From Bugula neritina (Eukaryota > Bryozoa > Gymnolaemata > Cheilostomatida > Bugulidae), in assembly GCA_964035545.1 (NCBI GenBank), contig OZ037767.1, positions 26,583,628-26,647,627 of the forward strand: 64,000 nucleotides of DNA. Direction: 5' to 3'. A model generated the notes under the pieces. The model ran no database searches and was not told the DNA's origin. It worked only from the letters and a program-made list of their open reading frames with translations. Position 1 is the stretch's first letter. Each line of letters begins with the position of its first letter. Of this stretch, positions 22,168 through 33,200 are shown in pieces. The translations under genes were made by a program, and so were the position numbers.

Positions 22168-23910
22168 ACAGTTAAGAAACCATCACCCGATTGGTTATCT
22201 TGATTTATTTGTTGTAAGAACTGTGTTGTTACTTTGGAGTTGTCCCACGGGCTTTGTTTGCTTTGGAATAATGATTATGTACTTATTACTAACAGCTGTG
22301 TCAGTATAATTGTATCATTATTGAATTATGTTTATAATTTTATGTTCAATTTAATTATGTTTGAACACCTTAGAATAATGATTATATTTTCATTGTGCAC
22401 AGTTGATCTACTTGTGTGTGTTTTTTTGCGTGTTTTATGTTTTTGTGTTTAATGTTAGCTATATGTGAACAATGAAATATTGTAATCTGAGAAATACTCA
22501 ATATTTTTAGTGAAAGAAGTATAGTATAAATGCTTAACAAAACATATGTCAACGTTGAACTCAACTTTAAAACTTAAATAAACATTTTACATGAATAGTT
22601 AATAAGTTTCATATTTTTGTAGCAATTACTGCTGAAGGAATTTGCTAATATTGGCAGTTAAAATGTCGAAACTGAAAAAGTCGCACACACCACCTCCTCT
22701 TTCAACAAATATACACACCAGTCTTCTACAAGTTCAGTGACTAAAGATACCTTCTAGCAATCAAAATAAAGCTCAACATTTTGTAGTTAAATGAGATGCA
22801 CAAAACCGCTATACTCCATTATCTATATAGTTACTTAAGTGGGTATTAAATATATATATACAATATTATGCTATAATAAGCTGTGTAGGCTATTGTATAA
22901 AAGGGACAACACAATAATAGAACAGGTCTGCTTATCGGGATATATATAAAACCAATTTGTTTGGACACACAACTCTGAAATTGTACAAGCAGCATATTGG
23001 TTGATATTCCATCAACAGATACTTCACTTTTCAGTTTATAGGTGTCACAATACAGTGTATAGGTGTCACACTACAGTACATAGGTGTCACACTACAGTGT
23101 ACAGATGTTACACTACAGCATATAGGTGTCACACTGCAGTATATAGGTGTCACACTACAGTGTATAGGTGTCACACTACAGCATATAGGGGTCAGACTAC
23201 AGTATATAGGTGTCATACGACAGCATATAGGTGTCACTCTAGGTTGAGGAAACTAAGCTACTCTAGCCTCAGTTCTCAAAATGCTGAGCAAGCAGACAGC
23301 GGCTAGAACAACTGTCCTACTTCCTTTGCCGGTGTTTTCCAACTTTGAGGTATTATAGTTGCACCATTTGCTGCAAGTTCTCTTACAATTGACCAAATTT
23401 GATGCGCAGGGTAGCAGTGTAAGTTTAGTATATAGAAAATTAACACATCACATGTCATCAGCATGAGCTGTTATTAAGCCATTCTAGCTCCATCGATTTT
23501 TAAAATAAATCAAACATTTAGATTGATGCTCAACTTTTCTACATTTTCAAACTAATTTATTCTATATCGCTTTTCACTATAAGTGTATATAATGTAGTGT
23601 TATAAGAGCATAATTTCGAAATTGATTAAAGATCCTTTTTAATTTTATTTCACAGGAAACGAGAAAGTTGGTTTATAAATTTTATTATGCCCTAAAAGAA
23701 TCATTTAATTTCACTGTTTAAAATCTATACTTATAAAAGGTATTGCATCACCAAATCTAGTAACTGAGCTGATTCTTTGATTGGTCGTCTAATTGATATC
23801 CACACTTAAGAAAAGGTAGCTGCTGGTAAGTGTACCTTTTAGATCAGAGATTAAGTAACTGATATAATATCATATATAATTAAAACTTCTTGGTTGGATA
23901 ACAGAGAACT
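22168..23910. other. GPCR intergenic spacer 1
   Basis: AT-rich spacer with an AATAAA at 22577, a 3'-flank block at about 22600-22750 shared with the other tandem GPCRs, and a minisatellite at 23037-23240. The 60 bp before 23911 resemble those before 27757 and include the string gatataatatcatatata, a possible core promoter. Open frames here are repeat artefacts. Confidence 0.55.
23037..23240. repeat. 21-bp minisatellite of the GTGTCACACTACAG family
   Basis: About ten copies of a 21-bp unit (aggtgtcacactacagtrta and variants). The unit is a multiple of three, giving spurious open frames on both strands. It is preceded by a catcaacagatacttcac string comparable with the flanks at 18800 and 25590. 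Confidence 0.8.
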
Positions 23911-24870
23911 ATGGGAAACTACAGCTCCACTAACTTTGAAGTCTTACCATGTGTTCAGAATGATACAGAGACATGTTACCAGCCGTTCAACCAAACTAAC
24001 ATTGCTATAAACTCGGTTTCTTTCGTTTTGAATATCCTACATCTGCTTGTACTGTGTCAGATGGCAGAGCTAAAAAATACAAAGTATTTCTGGATTCTGC
24101 TGAACATAACCATTACTGATATAATGGTTAATGCCATTACTCCGTTGTATTTCAGCTGTGAACTCCGTACTGTTGCCATTTTCGAACTTTCCTCAGTCTC
24201 CACATACTCACTATTTCTTGCTATTCAAGTTCTGATGGGATTTGCCGCAACTTGCAGGTATTCCGTGCTATTAATAGCAAGCATAGAAAGATACATTGCT
24301 GTTTGCAGACCACACGAATACAAAACAAACTACATTGTCAGGAAGATAAAGATATGTTTTGGAGTTGCAATAGCTTTGACATTTATATATTCATTTCTTA
24401 TTTGTGTAGCACAGTTGCCAAAGCTTTGCTGGTCACAGCTAAAGATTGTGTTTGCTTTTGGTAAATCTTCAATACTGGCATATGTTTTGTTAACAGTACT
24501 AATCTGTAGCATATCACTAGTGATCACGATTCTTTTGGTGAGAGTCTGGAGGAAGTTGAGAATGATGACAAAGAATCCGGTTGGTGGACAACGCAATAAA
24601 ACATTGTTGGCTGCAAGTAGATATATTATATGGATATACGTTATGCATCAAGTACTAAACGTTCTACTAGTAATTTTTTTAACGCTTCAGTTATCAAATT
24701 ATTCAACTACCATATTGTTAGTAGAAAGTGCTGCTACACTTTGCGTAAACTTTTATGGTATAGCCAATGTAATTCTATTTGCTTATTTCCATCCAAAGTA
24801 CGTCAGCAAAATAAAGAGTATTTTAAGAATTGATAGATGCTCTAATCAGGTTCAACCTGATGACAGTTAA
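23911..24870 (+). CDS. Class A-like orphan GPCR, tandem paralogue 2
   Basis: A single-exon 319-residue seven-helix receptor very similar to the one at 21211. It has the same MGNY start, sequons near N17 and N27, SIERY at the end of TM3, an LCW loop-2 cysteine, the NVILFAY TM7 ending and an identical QVQPDDS C-terminus. No internal stop or frameshift was seen, so it looks functional. TM6 and the following loop differ most between paralogues, as expected if specificity has diverged. The upstream 60 bp are shared with paralogue 3 (27757). Confidence 0.9.
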   Translation: MGNYSSTNFEVLPCVQNDTETCYQPFNQTNIAINSVSFVLNILHLLVLCQMAELKNTKYFWILLNITITDIMVNAITPLYFSCELRTVAIFELSSVSTYSLFLAIQVLMGFAATCRYSVLLIASIERYIAVCRPHEYKTNYIVRKIKICFGVAIALTFIYSFLICVAQLPKLCWSQLKIVFAFGKSSILAYVLLTVLICSISLVITILLVRVWRKLRMMTKNPVGGQRNKTLLAASRYIIWIYVMHQVLNVLLVIFLTLQLSNYSTTILLVESAATLCVNFYGIANVILFAYFHPKYVSKIKSILRIDRCSNQVQPDDS

Positions 24871-27756
24871 ACAGTTAAGAGATCATCACCTGATTGACTT
24901 TCTTGATTTATTTGTTGTAAGAACTGTGTTGTTACTTTGGAGTTGTCCCTCTGGCATTGTTTGCTCTGGTCTAATGGTTATGTATTTATTGCCTACAGCT
25001 GATTTATTTATAATATTTTTAATGCTTTTATTATTTGCCTAATTTTGTTCATAAAAATAGTTATTTTCGGATGAACTTTAGGTAAAAACGAAATACATAA
25101 ATTGTTTAGTGCTCGTAGACTGTAGAGTATTACACTTTTTTATACTTACCAAAGCACACACAAATGCATCAGAATCTAGCAGTCAGTGATCAAAAGATTC
25201 TAGCTTCAAGTTAGTCTTATTGAAGGATTATTATAACACCTGGCAGCTATGAACTTGAAGCTGAGAAAGTTTCTTCTCTCACCTATAAGATATGCACATC
25301 AGGTCCTCTATAACAAGTTTAGCAACTGATGTGACCTTCCAAAATTTAAACTAAATTTGACCTTTCTAAGTGAAATGAGAAGCATAACTCTACAATACGT
25401 AAAGGTCCTCAAGTGAATAATAATATTATATGTTTTAGATAGAAATGGCAGCACAATAATGGAATAAATTCATACACTAATGAGAGATAAATACAAAACC
25501 AAGTAGCTTGGACAAACAACTTTGAAAATTTATTGATAATATTTTTTATATATAATAATATATAGAATACTGGTATAATACAACACACATCAATAGATAT
25601 GTCACAATCCAGTATGTATAGATTTTAAACTACAGCATATTATAGGTGTCACTCTACAGTATGAAGGTGTCACACTACAGCATATAGGCATCACTCCACA
25701 GTATATAGGCATCACTCCACAGTATATAGGTGTCACACTACAGTATATGGGTGTCACACTACAGCATATAGGTGTCACACTACAGTATGAAGGTGTCACA
25801 ATACAGTATATAAGTGTCACACCACATTGCAATGCTCAGGGTATATCGTCACAAGCACGTAGGATTTATGCATATTAATGTCATACGATGTTGCAAAGGA
25901 AAAACTGTATACATGTAGCAGAATAAGCTTATCTTTAATTTAATTGGAGCCTGTGTAGTTTATACCATCATCATGCAGGCTGCAAACCCGCTACTGTCTC
26001 TTTCTTATATATATTAACTGAACACCAGCTGGGCTTGTGTAGAGAAACTCCAGTTTTAAAGCACTCAATCTTTACGTCAGCAACAAAGCCTTTAATTTAA
26101 GCTGCAAGCTGAGGAAAATAAGCTACGCTAGCCTCTATTCTTAAATTGCTGCGCTCTTGCAGTATGAGGCTGTCATTAAAACACATATCAAACTTTAGAT
26201 ATATAATAAATATATGCTATACCTTTAAACTTCAGAGTTGGTTTTTCTATGTTTATATTGTGTTTTTACTCCTCGTTTGATGTTTTAAAAGAAATATAAG
26301 TTGGATGATCGCATACTGGAGATGTTATTTAGCTAAAAGAGCTCTCCTAACAACTGGCTTATTTAGTGTAATATTTTATTATACTATGATTCTCCATATT
26401 CATGTTTCCCATGCCGTATATAGGATTTTCCTGTAGAGAAAAAAGATTTAGAATGTTCTCCAGATTTTTCGTTCAATTACTTGCAAATGCATTTGTACGA
26501 TCTAAATAATTGGATAATGATAATTTTCCAAATAATCACTGTATAGTGATCTAGGCTGTGGTTTGGGCAATAAATCCTCACCGATGTCCTTTATTGCATT
26601 ATTGCATTATTATTTTAACATTACACTGGTTGAAACTGCTTGACATTGTCACAACTACAATTGCAATTCAAAACGTACATAATATCAGCATAAACATAAA
26701 TATAAACAATATGAAAAGTATAAGCAGTTGTATTCTACAGAAAAGAAACATTATAAACAATGTAGATGATTCACTTATTTTACTCTCTTAAAATTACAAC
26801 TAGTCCACTAGCACCAATTATTGCAGAGTGCCAGAGGTTTTTATGTAGTACTGACTGCTGTAGAAAGCTTTTCTTTATAGGTTCTCAATATAACTAACAT
26901 AGCTAAGCAAACTGGCACAAATTTCACTACACCTATTTTTTATTTTTCACATAAGGTATGATTTACAGTTGTTTTCAAAAATGTATGCTTAGATGTAACT
27001 TTAGGCACGTGACTGTTAGAACAACTGCCCTAGTAATATTTTGTTTCTAACTTTATCTGTTTTTTTTGTAGTTTGGGGTGTGAGCTAAACCATTTACAGC
27101 AGTTAGTCTTACACTTCATCAAATTCAGTGTACAGCATAGCAGTTTGGTGCTATTATAAAGAAAGTTAACTATTAACATGGCATCAGCATGAGCTGCATG
27201 TCACTGAACTGTTCTAGCTTCATTGATTTTTAAGAAAATAAAATAATAAAATATTAAAATGGCTGCTTACCTTATTTAGGTTTTCAACTTAGTTTATTAT
27301 ATATTGTTCCTTCTTAATAAGTATATGTAGTACATTACTGTATTACAACAGTTTAATTGCAAAATGTATTGAAGATCCCTTTGTAATTTGATTTCACTGG
27401 CAACTAGAAAATAGGTTTATGGATTTTAGTCTACTCTAAAAGAAATCATCTAATTTCACTGTTTAAAATCTATACTTATAAGTGATATTGCTTCAATATA
27501 TGAAACAGAACATTCCTATTTTTCAATCTAAAATTGTTTTTATGGTTGACAGTCTATATGTTTACCACGCTTGAGAAATGTAATACTGAAAGGTGTATCT
27601 CTTACAACCTATAGGTAAAGTAAACAACAGCTCTTAAATTAAAGGAAAGAAGGGATAGTTACTACTTATTAGTAATTGTACCTCTTACATCAGAGCTCAA
27701 GTAACTGATATAATATCATATATATTTGACACTTCTTGGCTAGATAGCAGAGAACT
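24871..27756. other. GPCR intergenic spacer 2
   Basis: Contains a 3'-flank block (about 25215-25350) shared with 22600-22750 and 36560-36690, a minisatellite at 25608-25830, and a block at 26230-26410 resembling 20050-20240. A 60-bp block ending at 27756 is almost the same as the one before 23911. No coding exon was found. Confidence 0.55.
25608..25830. repeat. 21-24 bp minisatellite of the GTGTCACACTACAG family
   Basis: About ten copies of gtgtcacactacagtatata and relatives, including a catcactccacag variant. Flanks share catcaatagatat (left) and catattaatgtcata (right) with the array at 18835-19010. Confidence 0.8.
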
Positions 27757-28558
27757 ATGGGAAACAACAGCTCTACTAACTTGGAAGTTTTACCATGTGT
27801 TCAGAATGATACAGAGATGTGTTACCAGCCGTTCAACCAGACTAACAATGTTATAAACTTGGTTTCTTTCGTTTTGAATATCCTACATCTGCTTGTACTG
27901 TGCCAGATGGCAGAGTTGAGAACTACAAGGTATTTCTGGATTCTAGTAAACATAACTCTATCTGACATATTAAACAGTGTCACCACTCCATTGTATTTCA
28001 GCTGCAAACTTCGTGTTGCCATTTTCAAACTACCCTCTGCTGCCACATACTCGCTATTTCTCACTGTTCAAGGCTTGATAGGATTTGCTGTGATTTCCAG
28101 GTATTCGGTTTTATTAATAGCAAGCATAGAAAGATACGTTGCTGTTTGCAGACCACACGAGTACAAAACAAACTACATTGTCAGAAAGATAAAGATGACT
28201 TTCGGAATTGCTATACTTTTAACATTTATATATTCATTTATTACTTGGGTAACACATTTGCCAAAGCTTTGCTGGGCACAGCTAAAGGTTGTGTTTGCTT
28301 CTGGTAAGTCTTCAATACTAGCATTTGTTTTGCTAACAATACCGATCTATAGCACATCTGTGGTTATCACAGTTCTTCTGGTGAAAGTCTGGAGAAAGTT
28401 GACAATGATGATAAAGAAGCCGGTTGGTGGACAAAGCAATAAAACATTGTTGGCTGCAAGTAGATATATTATATGGATATACGTTATGCATCAAATAATG
28501 AACTCCCTACTTGCAATTTTGATAGCGCTCCAATTTTCAATTTTTTCAACTTTTATAT

Positions 28559-28864
28559 TGTTATGATTTTCAGTTTTAGGGTTGATGTGCTATCCAGAGA
28601 GTCTATTTATCTATTATAGAACTGCACCAGGCTAAGTCGAGTGAACGAGTATATTTTATACACAACTATACATTATAAAAACACGATACATTATTTCAAA
28701 CAAGTTACACATCTAATCTATTTCACACTCTAGCTTCGACTGCCTTAGCAGCGGGAAGCTACAATTGCTACTAACTATCAACTACGCTAATTGGCTATCC
28801 ATTGTTCCGGGTCAATTACGCGACCCTACACGTTGTGCTGCTGGTAGTTCCACGAACCACCACA
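28559..28864 (-). repeat. LTR (3' LTR of the element)
   Basis: 306 bp, apparently identical to 35746-36051. A TATA-like string (TATAAAATA on the minus strand) lies near 28652-28660. Adjacent internal bases 28865-28876 read, on the minus strand, a G-rich stretch (GGTGGGGGCGG) that would serve as polypurine tract. Confidence 0.95.
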
Positions 28865-29142
28865 CCGCCCCCACCAGCAGAAAGCTATCTTTCTGATATA
28901 TATAAAAAAAACATTCAATAGTAATTGCATACATCAGTGGACAAAAATAATACATAATATACAGGAAGAGACATAATAATAGACAGAGTCACGGTAACGA
29001 TCCGTTGCATACAATTGGCCAGCTATAGATAGACGAGGAATACTAGCTAGCTGTGGTAGTAGACAAGGATTAACCTGTCTAGCAGTTAAGCATTTACACG
29101 AGTTTGGTTCCTCACCAAATGTGGAGTATTCTGGGTAGCATA

Positions 29143-29964
29143 CTAGAGTCCTTGTTGGGCACGCCGGTGCTTGGCTTGGCATGTACGCAGTTTCCGTTTC
29201 ATACGGCATACGGATCCCTTGAGCTGGAAGAGTCCTGTTGTAGTGTTAAGTAGGTCTGGTGCCAGCTGGGTGAACTCTTCTTGTAATCGTAGGAGGCGTT
29301 CTTCTACTGTGGCTAGTCGTACCGGGTCGGGGGACGGTGTCCGTCTGCGGCGTAAGGGTGGACTGGGGGACCTGGTCCGTCTCTTCGCCGGGGTAGGGGA
29401 GATCTCTCCTTCTTCTGGATATGTAGTTTCCTCGGGGGTGTATGTAATTTGAGGGCGGTCAGACACCAACGGGGATTGTTGGCGGGCGTTGTCTAACACA
29501 CGTTGGAACCCCGAGGATAGAACGGCTAATAGCATGGCCTTCTTTACCAGAGGTCGTATATATGTGAGGAACTCCGGGTACAGCTTAGCGTCGACCACAT
29601 AGTTTTCTCCAGGGAAACAGCCCGCCGCTCTGTGTCTGGTGACGGGGTAGGGATACACATCATTGTACCCGCAGGGGCAGAAGGTCAGTAGGAGGTGAGC
29701 ATTGACGTGTAGTTTAAGGGAGCGGTGAGAGGCGCAATCTTCGCCACAGATCTGGCATCTCGTCCGTCCTCTGGACCCCCAGGCTGTTTCTATTTCTTCT
29801 TCGGTTTGTGGAGACACCCACCGCCAACGGCGGCGTAGTGGCTCAGGCCGGTCACCACTAGCCTGGTCCTCCGGATACGGAGCGGGAAGTGTTCTATCCC
29901 GTACCCTGGTTGTAGCGGGTCGAGTGTAATCTGAAAAAGTTTCAACAGTGTTAGTACAGTACAC
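29143..29964 (-). CDS. Retrotransposon third ORF: zinc-finger, Arg/Ser/Pro-rich protein (probably spliced to the gag start)
   Basis: An open frame of 273 codons downstream of pol, where errantiviruses carry env, but with no signal peptide or membrane segment. Counting from the in-frame ATG at 29964: a canonical CX2CX12HX3H finger (C70, C73, H86, H90), then a second CXCX12HX4C finger (C96, C98, H111, C116), an Arg/Ser/Pro-rich basic stretch near 187-214 that could act as a nuclear signal, and a charged helical C-terminus. The first 12 codons overlap a strong 3' splice site: TACTAAC at 29956-29950, pyrimidine tract, CAG ending at 29931. The real exon therefore probably starts at 29930. A donor in gag (GAAG|GTGAGC, exon end 35672) matches in phase and would supply the start codon. 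Function is unknown; nucleic-acid binding is inferred. Confidence 0.75.
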   Translation of the reverse strand: MYCTNTVETFSDYTRPATTRVRDRTLPAPYPEDQASGDRPEPLRRRWRWVSPQTEEEIETAWGSRGRTRCQICGEDCASHRSLKLHVNAHLLLTFCPCGYNDVYPYPVTRHRAAGCFPGENYVVDAKLYPEFLTYIRPLVKKAMLLAVLSSGFQRVLDNARQQSPLVSDRPQITYTPEETTYPEEGEISPTPAKRRTRSPSPPLRRRRTPSPDPVRLATVEERLLRLQEEFTQLAPDLLNTTTGLFQLKGSVCRMKRKLRTCQAKHRRAQQGL

Positions 29965-30243
29965 TGCCGTGTTGTCAGCTTGAACAGCTTGGCAACTCCT
30001 AATTCAGTTACCTCGTAGAGATTAATGATAGTGAATAGTCAGATAGAACCGTATTGCAATGAGATTATAAAAATCTCTAAGTCAAACTGAGTTCTTACTA
30101 CGGTATTTCACTAACCTATCTCCAGCTCGATTGACTCAGTGAGTCAGAGCTGAGCGATGCAATCTAGTTTCGTATTAAGATATAGTTAACTCACCCCACG
30201 ATCTGTTGTCGTAAGACATACTGAATATGTGAAATGGTTTGAA

Positions 30244-33200
30244 CTACTGCTTAGAAACACGTCTACTCCTGACTGCATCAGCGTATGAAAAGATCGAGCA
30301 ACGTGGTTGGGGTGCGTGATTAAGACTTTGTGCACCCGGCGGATGAATTTTATTTCTATTTCCGCCGATGTAAAAGTTGATATTTCCGTGGTGTTGACAA
30401 CTCCCACATTTGCTCGATTCTTTTCTCGTACGGTTTTCCCCTAGACTTTCATGTGTGCCGCTTTTAACGCAGTCACATACGAAGTCCTTCAAGTATGCGG
30501 GGGGTTGCCTCGTACGCTGTCCCCTTTCTAGGGGGGGTGACACGCTTGCCGGTTCGTTAGTAGGGGCCTCTAATGGCGTCTCTACTTCACCGTCAGCAGT
30601 CACCTCTTCTTGTTCTCCGGATGGAGCCCCTCCCTCCGTGGGGGTTTGCACTTCCGGAACCGGCTCGGTTTCTGGAAGTGATGGAATCAGACTTGGCAGT
30701 GGCGGACACGCTTCTGTTGGCAGAAGCTGCCGCTCCTCTCTCACCAAGTTTTCTTCCCGCGGTATGACCACTTCGTATTCAGGTCCATGCCGCCGTCGCC
30801 CGCGCGTTGTTGTCTGCCTTCTGGGCTCTAACAACGGGGGGGCTTCTCCCACTCCGCCGGGGCTAGCCCAATACGGTTTCAAGCGAGACTCATTCTGGAT
30901 AGACACCTGTCCTGAGCGCTCAATCTTGTACGTATGATTGGGCATAGCCTCGACGACCACGTAGGGGCCTACGAACTTAGGCTTCAGCTTATCAGCCTGT
31001 CCGCGGCGCCTACGGTAATTGACCATCCACACCTTATCTCCCCTTTGATAGAGAGGGGGTTCATCGGAATCTTCGTGCCGCACCTTCCACTGCTGTTGAC
31101 GCAGTATATCGTGTGCGGCCTTCATCCGTTCCACTAGTTCACTGGCATACTCGTGAACCGAGTTATCTTGCTCTGGAACGTGATAGGTGAGATGGTCAGG
31201 GACACGAGTGTCTCTCCCGAGCATCAAGAGGTTTGGGGTCTCACCAGTACTGGTGTGTGGGGTGCTACGATATGCACGCATGACTTGCGGCAACACCGTA
31301 TCCCATTCCTCTTGACCTCGTCCAAGGAGGAGACTCCGGAGCGCATCACCTAGCATCCGGTTGTTGCGCTCCACCACCCCGTTACCTTGAGGGTGGTAGG
31401 GGGTGGTCCTGCTCTGATTTACTCCCCAGAGGTGGCAAAGGTCGCTCATCAGTTGAGACTGGAATTGAGCGCCTTGATCAGAGTGTATCTGTTCGGGAAG
31501 CCCAAAATAACAGAATACATGTTGGTCCAGCGCCCTGGCCACTGTTGGGGCTGATGCATCTGGGATGGCCAGAGCATCCGCCCACCTAGTAAAGTGGTCG
31601 GTTAGTACTAGTATCCAATTATTGCCTCTGGGGGTCAGGGGCATGGGTCCGACCAGGTCTACAGCGACTACTTGCCAGGGCCTACCAGCATATAGCCTCC
31701 GCCGTCCTGCTTCACCAGGGGGGCGGCTATGTTTACTGGCCTGGCAGATCTCACACTGTTTGACTCTGAGCCGGACGTCACGCTCCATCTGCGGCCAATA
31801 CCACCGGAGTCGTAATTTGGATATCACTCGCTTGACCCCTGCGTGGGCCTGCTTGTGAGTATCCCAAATCAACTCACGGCGGATGGCTGTGGGGCAGACT
31901 ACCCTCTTCCTTTCCGGGTGTCTGCCGCTGGCAGCTAGAGAGATGGTTAGCAACCCATCCTGCCCGATCCGCAGCGAGTCCCAACGCTGACAGTATAGCC
32001 GGAACTCGGCGCATCCCTGTCTTATGCGTTCCTCGCTGGGTCGTCGCCCTTCCCGTTTGGCCCGGTATATGTCTGCCACGACTCCAGGCAGTTCTTCTTG
32101 GAGCTTCTTCAGCTCTCGAACATTACCGGCCAGTACAGGGTTGGCGCAGAGGTTTTGCACATCCTCCGGGGACTCATCAACTCTCTGCCTGAGTTGACCT
32201 TGATCCCAGTCAAACGGTGCTCCGTGATGAGCCAGCGTCTCCAACTCGCATCGCGGGGGACCTCCATCCCTCCTCTCGATGTTGAGACACTGTTTGCAAC
32301 CTCCGTCAGGTCGGCGACTCAACCCATCCGCATTGCTGTGTCTCTTGCCCGGTCGATGTTCGATCCGGTATGAGAATTCAGCTAGGATTTCGAGCCACCG
32401 GGCGACCTGACTAGAGGGCTCTGCTCTCTTGCACAACCAGATCAGCGAGGCATGATCCGTACGCAGCCGGAACTTCCTGCCATATAGGTATGGTCTGAAG
32501 TGCTTCACTGACTTGATTACTGCCAGCAGCTCCTTGCGGGTAGTGCAGTAATTTCGTTCAGCGGGAGAGAGAGACTTGCTGTAGTAGGCTACTACTACTT
32601 CTCGGCCTTCCTGCACTTGTGACAGCACAGCGCCAACATTCTGGTCACTGGCGTCCGTGTCTAGGATGTACTCCAGAGTGGGGTCTGGGTAGGCCAAGAT
32701 GGGCGCCGTTAGGAGGCAGCCCTTGAGGCGGTCGAACGCTTCTTGTTCGACTGGGGTCCACTGCCACGTCACTCCCTTTGCGGTAAGCCGGTTTAAAGGC
32801 TGGGCTATGCCCGCAAAGTCTGGTATGTATTGCCTGTAATACCCTACCAGCCCCAAGAAAGCCCGGAGTCCGGTCAAGTCTTGGGGGGTGACCCAGTCTT
32901 CTACTGCCCGTACCTTTTCGGGATCCGTTGCCACGCCGTTTCGACCGACAACGTGCCCCAGGTACTTGACCTCCGGCTGCAACAGAGCGCACTTGGAAGG
33001 TTTGAGCTTAAGACCGGCACCTCGGAGTCTCTCGAAAACCTCCTGCAGACGACTGACATGTGTCTCGAAGTCTGGAGAGATTACGATGACATCATCGAGG
33101 TAGACCAGCAGTGTTTTCCAATGGAGTCCGCTAAGGACTTGTTCCATCAGCCTCTGGAAGGTGGCTGGGGCGGAGGTTAACCCGAAGGGCAGCACCTTCC

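Noticed and set aside
23037-25832. Direct repeats of 21-24 bp that could suggest a CRISPR array
   Set aside because: There are no unique spacers between units, the genome is eukaryotic, and no cas genes are present; they are minisatellites.
29143-29964. Third retrotransposon ORF as an envelope gene
   Set aside because: No signal peptide, cleavage site or membrane anchor is visible; zinc-finger and basic motifs argue for a soluble nucleic-acid-binding protein.
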